From Melitaea cinxia (lineage: Eukaryota; Arthropoda; Insecta; Lepidoptera; Nymphalidae), in contig NC_059398.1 in the NCBI RefSeq assembly GCF_905220565.1, positions 17,505,210-17,569,209 on the forward strand: a DNA stretch of 64,000 nucleotides. Reading direction: 5' to 3'. Position numbers and translations under genes: made by a program. Below are positions 21,911-33,812 of this stretch, in pieces (the stretch's first letter is position 1; every line of letters starts with the position of its first letter). The notes under the pieces were generated by a model. The model was not told where the DNA came from. It did not search any database and saw nothing but the letters and a program-made list of their open reading frames with translations.

Positions 21911-22431
21911 ATGTTACATCAGAACTTTTGACCGGGTAGACCGATTTCGACAAATTTTATTTTAATCGAAAGGTGGTGTGTGCCAATTGGTCCCATTTAA
22001 ATTTATTTGAGATTTAACAACTACTTTTCGAGTTATATCTAATAATGTGTTTTTACTTGACGCTTTTTTCGTCGACCTACGTTGTATTATACCGCATAAC
22101 TTTCTACTGGATGTACCGATTTTGATAATTCTTTTTTTGTTGGAAAGAAGATATCCCTAGTTTAGTACCATGATAAGGAAACCAGGATCTGATGATGGGA
22201 TCCCAGAGAAATCGAGGGAAACTCTTGAAAATCCGCAATAACTTTTTACTGGGTGTACCGATTTTAATAATTTTTAATTTAATCGAAAGATGATGTTTGT
22301 CATGTGGTCACATATAAATTTAATTGAGATCTGATAACTACTTTTTGAGTAATCTTTGATAACGCTTAGTTACTTGACTATTTTTTCGTCGATATACGTT
22401 GTATTACTCGTCGATGTAATTGAAGTCGGTT
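21836..22431 (+). repeat. AACCGACTTC-ended element (family F), longest copy
   Basis: Ends are the inverted 10-mers AACCGACTTC (21836-21845) and GAAGTCGGTT (22422-22431). After a T run of about 35 bases come diverged direct repeats of about 150 bp marked by TTTTACTGGGTGTACCGATT and by TTGACTATTTTTTCGTCGAT-like sequence. No coding frame. Class not identified. Confidence 0.8.
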
Positions 22432-23392
22432 TTTTTTTCGTTTGCGAGCAAACACAATTATTTTTTTCAGTTCAAGTTCCCATTTGAAATAAGAAAACAT
22501 CATGCTTTATTCTCAATTACTGTAATTATAATAAATTTGTAATTGTAATATCCATATCCACCCATATTGTACTCATACGTCCAACAGAATTTGGGTCAAA
22601 GAAGTAAAAATATAGATTAATTAGTTTTAGAAAAGCCTATTTTTGGAACTAAAATGTATGAAATGAATTTGTATTAAGATAAAACAAAGACCGTTAAGGA
22701 AGTTCATTATTTTAACAATAATGTATTCCTATAATCGATTGTATGCTGATGTAGCGATGATACCGCATTATATATAACACATGCCAAAGTAACCCTTGAG
22801 TATAATATATTACGAACTAAAATCGCTTTCCCGAAATACAATAGCTTTGTTATTGTAAGATAATTTATCGCACATAATCCCGTAATGGAAGAAAATTATA
22901 GGCTTCTCTTTGGGCTTAGTTTTTTTTATTAATTAAAGATTCTGTGGAGGTAATCATATTGTTTCTTTATAGTAATATTATGTGAGAACATGCACATATG
23001 GGGTGAATCGATGTATGGAGGATTTTTGTTACTCATTCAAAATAAAGATACTGAATGAATTGTTTCTATAATTTAGTACAGGTCCTGGAGATCACGTCTT
23101 GGCAAATGTAGTGTAGGACGTCCTTAAGCCCTGATAATTTAATGATGATTACTGATAATTTAATACGTATATAAGTACAATAAAAATAACAGCCTATTCC
23201 AATATTCGTACAGGATTAGGATTTACGTAGTGAAATTTCAAATAACAGTTTTGCGATATCTTAATAACAGGCTAGGGGTTGTTGGTTTAGTTTCTATTGC
23301 TGTTGTGAGTCTTAATAGCACTGAATTCATAATCTAAAAGGTTGACGAGCGTAAGCGCGGTTTGAAGATACCAATGACATTTTTTTACACAG
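22432..23392. other. AT-rich spacer
   Basis: Nothing recognised. Confidence 0.6.
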
Positions 23393-23690
23393 CTAGGTCG
23401 TCAAACAAGCCTACGGCTCACGGCCTGCTGATGGTAAGCGATTAACGTAGCCTATAGACGGCTAAAACACCACAAATATCGCAAGCATCGTTGCCGATTC
23501 ACGCCCATCCCCCCTTTCCCCTTTCCCCACCCCGTAGACCTGTTCACCTTACTCACCACAGGAACACAAGAAAGAAAAGCAAAGGTAGTATTACTTAGCT
23601 TTGATCTTCTGTAAGGGATAGGTACTTTCCCACTCGGATGGCTCCATATTTTGAGCAGAACATTTTCTGCTATACCTTGCCTCACATGTA
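23393..23690 (-). repeat. Interspersed repeat family A, diverged copy
   Basis: Reverse orientation from AGGTCGTCAAACAAGCCTAC to CTGCTATACCTTGCCTCA. The 88-codon frame at 23452-23718 is incidental. Confidence 0.8.
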
Positions 23691-24267
23691 TTAACAACAT
23701 CAGTTTTACTAAAATCAAAAACCTAAATTAACTATAAAATATTTATATAATTATTAAAACAATATATTAATATTTGTATCGTTCAATATAAACACTAAAA
23801 TGCATAGCGTGTAAAATATTTTTAACGGTCGAGCTGTAAAACAAAAGTGAACGGTTATTTCATAAACGTCGGCGGTTTTACGATGGCGTCCTTAGGATGG
23901 TCATAACGGGACCGTAAAGGTTCTGCTTTTAAAACGAGAAATGTGACGTCATAACTTGTACAATGACGGAAAGCGTAAAAGCCGTGTACGATACTTGTAG
24001 ACATAGATATATAAACCCAAGTGTCCTTTAGTACGCATGTTAATATGAATCACACAAGTGTTAATATCTCTCGTTCATGTAAATTGCTGTAATTTCAAAG
24101 TACTATGGGAAAAATGATTGCGTCTTAAAATCCAAATTAGAAATTTTTCTATCTCAATGTCTTTTTAATTCAAGACACAAAAGCACATATATAATTATAC
24201 GCATATGTACATATGTACAAAAATACATTGACAATGTTTACGATAAAATAGAATACCATATGCTTAT

Positions 24268-25095
24268 TAGAGTCCGACCGAAACTGGTTTTCCGGCCGAA
24301 ACCGAAACCGAAACCGAAATTCACGTAGTCATGTATAAAATTCCTTAAAATACTGAAATTTGGTGCATTTTACCCATTATTCTGGATTCATTGGACATGA
24401 AATGGAAACACAGTATATTAAGTTTGTTGTAATCATTTATTTAATATAATATAAAAAAATATTTTTATTATTTTTTAAAATTAAGTTCTCATAGCAAAAT
24501 TTTTATCAGTTATCAATAATCAAATCACTAATTGTTACTGTTTTATTAAATACTAAGTATTGGTATTTTGAAATCTTACTAATTAATACTTTGGTTTGTA
24601 GAATCATCAATCTCTTTTAGGTACTTCTTATATAAAAATATTAAAATAATAATTACTAAAATTACTATTACACTCTTAGTTCCAGTCTCAACAAAGATAA
24701 TCAAATCACACATTTAGAATTAACAAAGATACCTAGATCACAATTAGTAGGACAGTCATACTTAGTAAGTATGACTGTCCTACTAATTGTAATCTATAAT
24801 CAATATCAATAAAGCACTGACTAAGTTTTGTTGTTACCACAGAGTACATTAATAGTTGGTACAGAGCTATCCGAACGCCGCACGACAATTCCCGAACGGG
24901 GCCGTCAGCGTCCGCTAAAGCGTTGCCGCGAGAAACGAAGTTAGGCGAGCATGCACGACAACTTCCGAAATCAGTTTCGGTTTCGGCAAAAGTTTCGGCC
25001 AATTTTGGCCGAAACCGAAACTGTCGCCGAAACTTGATTTTTGGCCGAAACTCGGCCGAAACCGAAACCGAAACCGAACTTTCGGTCGGACATTA
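24268..25095. mobile_element. Non-autonomous hAT-type element with CCGAAA-rich ends
   Basis: An exact 8-bp direct repeat ATGCTTAT flanks the unit (24260-24267 and 25096-25103). The ends form a 16-bp inverted repeat, TAGAGTCCGACCGAAA against TAATGTCCGACCGAAA (14 of 16 match). An 8-bp target duplication and a TAGAG-type terminus are hAT hallmarks. Subterminal regions (24290-24319 and 24967-25083) are full of GCCGAAA and CCGAAA repeats in inverted orientation. The interior is AT-rich, has no transposase frame, and contains a 51-nt palindrome. Confidence 0.8.
24740..24790. repeat. 51-nt near-perfect palindrome in the hAT-type element
   Basis: Two 25-bp arms (24740-24764 and 24766-24790) are exact reverse complements separated by a single G. 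Each arm contains AGGACAGTCATACTTA or its complement. Confidence 0.95.
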
Positions 25096-25103
25096 ATGCT
25101 TAT

Positions 25104-26421
25104 ACATGTTACCTACATTTTCAACATTACTGTGAATTACCACTAAAAATTCGAGACATGTTTATCAAGTAAAGATATTTACTATAGAGCGAATCAAATA
25201 TCATTAAAACAACAATAAGTAAGTCAATTATAGACGGTTCATCTTTTCATGCTACATTTCTCCATTTAGCTCCTCAGTCGATCTCCACGTTTCTTACCCT
25301 CGCCGATAAAACAGAATACGATTGTTAAAATAATTGAAAAGGAATCCTTAATGCATTTAAATGTACAGTTGGCAATACCATATCCGAACCGATGGAACAG
25401 ATAAGCTACAACGATATCGAATTTCACAATAACCTCATGGTATAAAAATAAATTTTCGTCCTACCCTCGTTTTCTTAGCTTAAATTTTTAACATGGCGTC
25501 GTGATGGAGTAATGATATGGAGTATAATAGACTGTTTAATAGAGATGGTCACGAGGTCATCGATACGCCATCGATAATCGCGATAGATGGCGTTATTACT
25601 CGTATAAAACGTCATCCAATAGAGTTCCGATAGATGGCGTTACTGGATCATTCGTTCAATAGATTTTACTCCTCATATTTTTTCATACCGGGGGTTTTAT
25701 ATGAAAATCTATTCTTAAGGATTAAATTCCAAAGAGTATTTGTATTTATTATTTACAAAAAGGTTATGTACCATCTCGATGTGCTATCATTCTGTCAGCA
25801 TGACTTGTGTTATTTATATGTATATACTAGTTATTGAACGTGTAGGCCTACTTCCAGCAGTGGACTGCAATAGGCTGGAATGATGATGATGATGTGGGCT
25901 GCTAAAAAAACAGTGTTAAAGCCAATCTAGGCAAGAAATGCTGGAATTTTAAGTTAATATTTGAAAAAAGAAAAAGTTTTGATCTCAGCAGTAAGAAAAA
26001 AAAATCAAGACAGCATTTATCAAAAGACCATACAATACAATAGTTCACAAATTCGAATTTCGAAATTCAATTTAAAAAAATATAAAACAATATGGTCAAT
26101 AAATCTAAGCTCCGTCTATAAATTTAAGTTTAGTCAATAAACGATGCGATAGAAATTTCATTCGCGAGTCATTCGGTTTAACTATTTGCTTCCAATTTGT
26201 TAAACGTTGCCACAATACAACACTCAGCAAGATAAAAACTATCTAAAGCCAAACTATTTCTATCGAATCGAATTAGTTTTGCACTGATTTTTAAAAGACT
26301 ATTATTAAGTCGAATTTATATTTCATTGTATTGGTATATTTATTGTTTATAAAATGTTTTTTTAATAAATTGAGATGTAGACCTATTGCACCTTATTCGA
26401 TTGCTTTCTGATGTAATAAAT
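25104..26421. other. Spacer
   Basis: Holds CGATAGATGGCGTT-like words in duplicate (25580, 25628), one forming a small hairpin with CGCCATCGAT, and the orphan tail at 25842. No gene. Confidence 0.55.
25842..25895 (+). repeat. Orphan 3' tail of the LINE/SINE group plus (ATG)n
   Basis: GGCCTACTTCCAGCAGTGGA followed by CTGCAATAGGCTGGA and four ATG repeats: the shared 3' tail of families B, C and D without a recognisable body. Confidence 0.7.
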
Positions 26422-26595
26422 ACTAGCGACCTCTGTCCGTCCATATTTTTTTACACGATAAGTAATCACCAATATATTATCATATACCTACTAAAATCTT
26501 CTCGAAACACGCTGCATCTTATTTTATAAGTATTATTCCGATCAGTTTAATAGTCTTCGCAGTAAAACTAAACAAAAAAACGGTTCTCCATTTAT
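26422..26595 (+). repeat. Repeat family J, copy 1
   Basis: ACTAGCGACCTCTGTCCGTC, TTTTTACACGATAAGTAATC, CGAAACACGCTGCATCTTAT and TCTTCGCAGTA, matching 56.8 kb in opposite orientation. Confidence 0.75.
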
Positions 26596-26862
26596 TAGTA
26601 CAGATTACTTTAATATTTCACACAAGTATAATCGTACATTAACTGAAATTAACAATTAAATAAATCCCAGTAGTTTTAATAAAATACAAACTCAAATACG
26701 AATAGACAGTAAAAAAAAATATTATTTTAAAATAATAACAATACTAGCTAATACAATAAACTTCTGACAGTAAAAACATTATACATTTACCACTTTATTT
26801 CTAATAATACACAAGAAAAAAATAGACACAGGACGCAGCATTATTAAAATTTCGAACAGTAC

Positions 26863-26999
26863 TTAAATCTTTACCGGGGATTCCCTCACGCGGCGTCCCA
26901 TTCCTCTTCGACTGTTGAAACGCCAGTAATTTCGTTTTAGAATCCAAACGCTTTGCCCAACTACTTGGCAACGGTAAAGCGTAGGAATTCTAAAACGAA
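26863..26999 (-). other. GC-rich hairpin with overlapping exon-like frame
   Basis: Arms at 26931-26958 and 26972-26999 are inverted repeats (TTCGTTTTAGAAT, then ACGCTTT) with a few mismatches. On the minus strand a pyrimidine-rich acceptor TTTTTTCGTTTTAG precedes an open 41-codon stretch (26863-26989) ending VRESPVKI and a stop. The sequence stands out in GC from its surroundings. It may be an exon, a structured RNA or a repeat not otherwise seen here. Confidence 0.35.
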
Positions 27000-27087
27000 A
27001 AAACACTGTAAAAACGACGTCTTCATCTTGCAATCGAGACTTCGTTGTTGAGACTTTATTTTATATTTATTTTATTTAACAATTCAT

Positions 27088-27244
27088 ACTAATATTATAA
27101 AGCTGAAAAATTTGTTTAAACGCGCTAATCTCAAGAACTACTGGTTTGAATTGACTAATCTTTTTGTGTTTGGATAGCCTATTTACCAAGGAAGCTAAAG
27201 GCTACTTTTTCCTGAAATTAACGCGTGCGAAACCTCAGCTAGTG
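27088..27244 (-). repeat. ACTAGCTG-type element, short
   Basis: ACTAATATTATAAAGCTG, CGCTAATCTCAAGAACTACT and GCGTGCGAAACCTCAGCTAG; related to the stretch at 530-690. Confidence 0.65.
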
Positions 27245-28005
27245 TATTATAGGAAGAGTATTACAACATATACTATTATAAAACTTCAGTGTACAAGTAA
27301 TTTTTTTTAGGTATACATATATCATTGAACTAATGCATAATATTTAGTTAGAATGTTGTTTGAATTCTAAATTAGATACAATATTTTACATTGACACTGT
27401 CCATTAACTTAGCTACGGTAAACATTAATCTTGCTACATCTTTGTACATAAATTAAGACGAAAGAATTGAATATTTATTTTTTGTATCAATATACATATA
27501 TAACCTAAAAACAAAAATAAAGTTGTGTACTTACGTACGCACATAAGAAGTTATATTTCATTTGCTAGCTTACTTCACGTTGCTAACTTCTTCTTCGTTG
27601 ACTAGCTAACTTCAGTGTTAATAAATTAATATGTTTTCTGTGACAGTGTGCGCATCGTAAAAATTTAATCTCATTATTATTTCTTAACGTGACAAAAGAA
27701 GTATAACTTCGATAATTACATAAATTCCAATATCAGTACTAACAAAAAGGTATCAAAAATTTAAAATTATAAAACACGTCCTACATATGAGAAAAGTTCT
27801 AGAATGCTTGTAGTATATTCTGGTACTGTATCACATAAGGCACCTATATGAAGGTAGCACAGACCAGATCAGAAGAACAATGCTGCTGAAAATTTAGGAC
27901 ATTCATGATGAAATAAGATCCTTATTCATTCCAAAAGCATTCTTAAATGAAATATAAATAATGACCTACATCTTTATATGACAAAATTAAAGGAAATTAT
28001 TATGT

Positions 28006-28257
28006 ATTCTAAACATTTTTGAATATCATATCAAAAATTGACCGCTCCAGCGGGATTCGAACCCGCGTCTTCGACATACCGTGTCGACGCTCTAGCCAAT
28101 TAAGCTATGGAACGATATACTCGCCAGAGCGAAACTTTTGATATGATGATTTTTACTTTCGGTTTAAGCGAACCGTGGCGCCGTCTATAGTGAGTTCTTT
28201 ACAGAGACTCGTAACTATTCAAAGTATATAAGTATACTATTCAAAAATGTTTAGAAT
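28006..28257 (-). mobile_element. tRNA-carrying palindromic element, copy 1
   Basis: A 20-bp perfect inverted repeat, ATTCTAAACATTTTTGAATA (28006-28025) and its complement (28238-28257), encloses a second 12-bp inverted repeat ATCATATCAAAA (28025-28036) / complement (28136-28147). A tRNA-like cloverleaf fills the centre. On the minus strand, similarity to copy 2 at 54.8-55.0 kb continues past the outer repeat to about 28300, so the full repeat is longer than the inverted-repeat unit. No poly(A) tail or obvious target duplication is visible, unlike a standard SINE. Confidence 0.7.
28042..28114 (-). tRNA. tRNA-Thr(GGT)-like cloverleaf inside the palindromic element
   Basis: The 73-nt minus-strand sequence folds as a full tRNA: 7-bp acceptor (CGTTCCA with TGGAGCG), 4-bp D stem, 5-bp anticodon stem (TCGAC with GTCGA), 4-nt variable loop, 5-bp T stem (GCGGG with CCCGC) and a TTCGAAT loop. 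The internal B box GGTTCGAATCC is canonical. The anticodon loop ACGGTAT gives GGT (Thr), but position 33 is C where functional tRNAs have U, so it is probably a tRNA-derived mobile sequence, not a working decoder. No intron or encoded CCA. Confidence 0.55.
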
Positions 28258-28299
28258 TCCTAATTGTGGGTAACACAAAAATAAAAATCGTACATATTA

Positions 28300-29869
28300 A
28301 ATTATTATGTATTTGAATATAGCTTGTTAATTTTTTTTTTATATCAAAAAACATTTTAATTATAATGTAAATTCTCCGGACCCTCGTCCAATAAAAGCAA
28401 TAAATACAGCAGATAAGATTAATACGCAATTTCCTAGATAAAGGGCGTTTACGAAGATATCCTATTAAAGGGGTATTGGATGAAATTATGATTTTATTCT
28501 TACCCTGATGCTATCAGAGTTAACGGTATCCGTAAACGCTCACCTTTTTACTGTTTATTACTACACAACTTACATAATTGGTTTTGTTCGATAGTCGCTT
28601 TATGCAAACGGCTTATTTAATGTGATACAAATTTAAATGAAGGTATAGAATATTAATGAATTTAGTTGTATTAAAAGGTTGGTATCAATGAATCCAATTG
28701 TAGACAAGCCAATATGTATGGGCTTAACCAGAAGATTTTTAAGTCACGTTCATCCATTTTGACTTGTCTACCATTAATACAGTACATCTAATAAAACTTT
28801 CTGATAACATCAGAAATTAGTAGACACCTCTGTACATAACTCTTTCCCTACTTTCTCTCTTTCTCCCTCTTATTTACAATAGCATGAAGTTATAACACAA
28901 TTATAAATTATATATTAAAAATAAAACAAAATCACTTCAAGCTCATGAACCTAATTAAAATATAGTAACGTCATACAAAGAGAACAATGACACTGAACAT
29001 AGAATTAAAGTAAATAACGATATGCAACGTCGTAAGCCTGTCCGAGGCAAGGTATTTAGTTATTACCGGGTCAGAGATCCGTAGGAGCGAGTAGAAAGGC
29101 AGTTAATAATTGTTTGGTGAGTTCATTCCTGCTTAACTAAAACGCCTTTGTGAAACATTCCGATGCGTAATGAAGGACCAGCTATAGGCTTATGAGAACA
29201 GTAGAACCGTAGATTAGTTTAATGCCATGAGATTACCTTGCTCATAAATTTGATATACAAACATTTAGGAATGACAATTACGGAACAGGTTTATGGGTAT
29301 TCCTTTCGCCATATTCGTATGATGAACATGGCTACGTCAACAATATTTTTAAAGTAGCTACAGAAATTGCTTTCATTAAAAAACTACTAGCCTCTGAATT
29401 CAATGTTACAAATAGTCAGAGATGTTATAAATTCTCTAGTTTTGTACAAACTCATTTCAGTTTCCTGCACATACGAAGCTAAAAGAAAAATGACTAAATT
29501 CAAGAATAAACGAAGCTGTTAAGGGCAATAATTTATCAGCGTTTTTAAAATCTATTGTTCTCTTAGAAAAATAAATGCGGAGAGCCAATCTCGATTAACT
29601 AAAGCGCCTCTTAACTGGACAGCGCTTACAATCTTAAATTGCTCGGTTGTGGTACGGATACAGAGATTTATTCGATGACTTAAAAAAGTGTCTATAATTT
29701 TTATTACTTGCAAGAGTAATTGTTTTTGACGTTGTTTGATTTATATTATTATAATTCTGACTTCAACTAGCAATAAATAGTATGTATAAAATAACGAAAA
29801 AAAAAGCGTCCACCTAATCGGCAATACCCTTATATTACTATGTATATGTAAATATAGAGTCAGTCATCA
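28300..29869. other. Spacer
   Basis: A pyrimidine tract (28845-28875) stands out. 29030-29130 is GC-richer. No gene or family repeat recognised. Confidence 0.55.
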
Positions 29870-30011
29870 ATTATCAGTTCAGCATAATTATTGTAGTCCA
29901 CTGCTGGACATAGGAATACCCAAGTTCGCACCAGACATCTCGGTTTTCCGAAATACTCATCCAGCCTACATCGGCAATCTTACGTAGATCGTCGATCCAG
30001 CGGGCCAGACG
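29870..30011 (-). pseudogene. RTE-clade LINE 3' fragment (family C), short
   Basis: CCACTGCTGGACATAGG, TCTCGGTTTTCCG and AATCTTACGTAGATCGTCGA occur in family order; it ends inside the CGGGCCAG segment. Confidence 0.75.
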
Positions 30012-30306
30012 ATATACGGTATAAAGTGATCACATCAGACCACATATGTACTTTTTATGATATTTTTTAGCCACGTACAAAAAAGAAAGGCTTGAGTTAA
30101 GCTTTAAATCTATCTATATAATTTTAGTAAGTATAAATTAATGTGGAAAATTCGGAAAAGTGTTATAAATGGGTAAAGACCATAATTTTTTTGTGTACTT
30201 TAAAATAAATATCAGCAAATGTAAGATAAAATATTTATTACGAGCAGAAACTGAAATCGTAAACATCAAAGTGTTGTGGCTTTTATACTAAATGTCCCAA
30301 TCACAA

Positions 30307-30644
30307 TGTGTCACAATTGTGCTGTGTGGCTACGGCACTAAAGAATTTAGCCTCCCCCTCTCTTCCCGTGGGTGTCGTAAGAGGCGACTAAGTGATAACA
30401 AGGTTCCACAACCACCTTGGAACTTACGAAGCCGACCGATGGCGGGATAACCATCCAACTGCTGGCTTTGAAACACACAGGCCGAAGACAGGCAGCAGCG
30501 TCTTTGGTGCGACAAAGCCAGTACTGCGGTCACCAACCCGCCTGCCCAGCGTGGTGACTATGAGCAAAACACATGAGTTCACGTTATTTTTGGCGTAAAC
30601 TTGTGGAGGCCTATGTCCAGCAGTGGACTGTATAGGCTGTAATG
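30307..30644 (+). mobile_element. SINE-like family B, full-length copy with 15-bp target duplication
   Basis: The direct repeat ATGTCCCAATCACAA flanks the unit at 30292-30306 and 30645-30659. The 338-bp insertion begins TGTGTCACAATTGTG and ends GTCCAGCAGTGGACTG then TATAGGCTGTAATG. A 15-bp target duplication and a simple-repeat 3' end indicate target-primed reverse transcription. No coding capacity, and I see no clear tRNA head, so the promoter origin is open. Confidence 0.85.
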
Positions 30645-31140
30645 ATGTCCCAATCACAAACACTTTACAGTCGAGAAGTATTTTTACAACACTTTTCGAA
30701 AATAATGTGGCCAATCACAGCTACATTAGCTAAAATTAAACATTGTGTTTCAACAAACTATTGATATTTGGCATTTCACTTTTACATACTTTTCTTTTTC
30801 TCTGAAATAATGTCTGAAAAATATATCCAATAATTCAAGATAAAACCTTTAAAGTTTTTAATCCATTACTTTTCTTTTTGATCAAATTTTTGCAATTTTA
30901 GAATAGAATTTTATTTACCTTAACACGTTGCTGTTTTCTGTCGAAGTTTCCAATAATCAACCTATAAGTTGCCAACTTTTGCACCACAATCAGTTCAGAG
31001 CTATGAATTGTGAATCCTAAATGTGAAATTTCACGTTGACTCGGCAATATATCCATTGCAGTTAGTTAGATATTTGGCACATAACATTGTTTATTTTAAC
31101 ACATTGCTTACTAGATCCATTCGATTCAACTTTGTAACAT

Positions 31141-31383
31141 CCCATGTAGGAGAGGGATTAGAGCTTATTCCGCCATACTGCTCCAATACGGGTTGTCGGA
31201 TATATAAGATAACAAATGATATGAGAGAGAGATAACATTTCTTTTTGTGAATTGTTTTATAAATTGTAATCTTCTTTTTATGTGTACAATAAAAATTAAA
31301 TTAAATTAATTATAAGTAACGATTACTATCAGGTGTATACGATAACAACTAGGACCGACAGCTTAACGTGCTCTCCAAGGCAC
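31141..31383 (-). mobile_element. tRNA-headed SINE, family D, split by an insertion
   Basis: CCCATGTAGGAGAGGGATTA to GGGTTGTCGGATATA (31141-31205) and AACGATTACTATCAGGTGTA to CTCTCCAAGGCACGG (31318-31383) are adjacent parts of the family separated by about 100 bp of unrelated AT-rich DNA. Confidence 0.75.
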
Positions 31384-31389
31384 GGACTA

Positions 31390-33812
31390 GATCATTAAAT
31401 GTTAAATTCTATTTTGTAATCACCACTTTTTCTTCTATCAATTACTATATATTTTACTGATTGGATGCTAATGCATGGTTAACAAAGAAGTTATTTCTTT
31501 GTCAATAAAGATACACAAATGAATATCTGTTCACAGTACCAAATAGACTAATCCTTTTTTTATATTAGTTATTTCTGGCACAACAAAACACAAATATAAA
31601 GAAAACACTCGGATGAAAAATAGCATTTCTATGGATGCTTCAATACCTACAGCAATAAAATTATTTTTTAAATCTTTATTTCATTGTATATAAATAAGAA
31701 AACATGTAACAAGAAATTGAGTTTCATAACATAAAATCTAAGAAGACATATGAGGCCGCTAAGGTGGTGCATCTTGAATCTTCCATTGCGGCGATATAAA
31801 ATTACTTTAGATGTGGCACCTTTGTCGACTCTGTATGCCGGTCACGTACATCACCTTGCGGTTACCTATATGAAGACTCAATTCTATCTTATTATCTTAG
31901 TTCATCCCGACTGCTTTCGTTACTTTTACGATCGCACTTAATTATATTTTTCGGATATATCGTCTGCTTCTTTTTTTTTCTGCCACTAGTTTTAATGTTT
32001 CATTTAAATCTGCTTTGAATTATATTTAGAACCTGCTTCGCCAGTTGTGGAAACGTTATTTAACGGATGACAATATCGGACCCTATGAATTTGTTGATTC
32101 ATTATTCTTTTTTACCATAGAATTATTATACTATATTTATGAGATATTTCTACTTTCATATATTAATCTTTGTAATTTTTCAATTATGGAGTAACAACTC
32201 TTACTGATCTTTTTTACCTCCCGCTGTCAAACTATTTTTATCGTCATCCATCAAATATCGTTATCCACAATTAGTAAAACAGGTCCTTACAGTCTAAATA
32301 AAATAAAAAAATAGTTTAGATCTTGATTTATTTATTTTTTCTAAAAATTAGATAATAAATTTATTTTTGAAATAGAAACTTATATATCTCCTATGCATAA
32401 AACGAAGATTATAAGAATCGAAATTTTTTTACAATCCTCAAACGATCGAAAGACATTCGAAAACATACGAACATTACACATTTATAAGTGGTCATATAAT
32501 AATGCTTACATTAAATTTAGAACAAAAAGACTATTTAAAATAACTTTAATTATCAACTGATCGAAATTCCTTCCTATTACTGACTGAAAAGGATTACACA
32601 GTATTACTAGCTCTCTTAGGAAGATAATTAGTTGCTAAACCCGTTAATATCAGTTATTCGATAACTTAGATGCACAGAATATGGAAGTAGCTCGAGCAAC
32701 TCCACGTCAAGTCAAGCAGTTGACTTCTGAATTCATGCAAATTGTACGAAATGAAGTTATTTATATGTTCAAATAGAGCGTGTTCTGTATGCTCAAATCT
32801 GCATAACGGGATGTATCAAATCTTCCAAACAATATAAATAGAATATTATCTAAATCCTCTAAATTTACAGTTCCTGACATAATATTTAAAAAGTCTTTAT
32901 GTATTTTGCAAAAGATTTTTTTTTAATTTTAAGTGAATTAAAAATATTGGAAATTTCCTGGCAAAATTAATAATATCCTTTCAAAGATATTAATTCGTAA
33001 ATTTCGTTTAGAAGATTTATTAGATTAGAAATATGGATTTAGCACCATTCCTTTTACACAGACAAACGTTCTACCCTACCCAATAGGCATTCTTATGCTA
33101 TTTTGATTTACTTTATATTCTAAATAGTTGGAAAATTTCACCTTTAACAAACCGAAATCAATGGGTACAGGTTTTGCGGTCAATTTCGAATTACCTTAGC
33201 CCATAAGCAAATACTGCTAAACATCACCAAACATACCAGATATTAACACCAGATAATTATCAAGTAAGTAATACCAAAACTGCACTCAGCGAAGACATTC
33301 ATTTGCATTTAACGTGACCTAATTTCCATAGTCCGATCCGAGTTGACTCAATGTTGAAATGTGTAATCTGGAGCGAGTGCTCCAAAGTAACCCAAGTTAC
33401 TTATCCTAAGGAGAAATCGCGATTTCAAACTGATATTTAGGATTATATTATCTAGTTATTGTCTGGTCTTGGTTATATAGTAAAATAATTAATTTTTATG
33501 GTTGTAATATGTTGATAGTATCTTGAAGACTCTGGTGTTATTTTTATTTAAAGCAAAAAGGAAAATAAAGTACACGGATGTTTCATTGAATATACACATA
33601 TAAAAGAAGAAACCCACCCTACCGCTTATATGACCAAAGGTTATATTAGTGGCTAAAGAGAGTTTCTCATAACCAGTCTTTTTTTGTTTGTGCAAATTAA
33701 TCCACAATAATATATGCTGTATTTTTATTTAGTTGGACTTATCTCTTCTATTCTAGCTACTTCTTTAATTGTGTGTATTATTATTACGGATGATTAAGTT
33801 AAATCTGACCTC
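31390..33812. other. AT-rich spacer
   Basis: Nothing recognised in 2.4 kb; the 63-codon frame at 31750 has no motif. Confidence 0.6.

Noticed and set aside
28840..28885. Strong pyrimidine tract followed by ACAATAG as a splice acceptor
   Set aside because: The downstream sequence is AT-rich with no open frame of useful length.
30330..30714. Frames of 68-96 codons
   Set aside because: They are read-through of the family B insertion on both strands.
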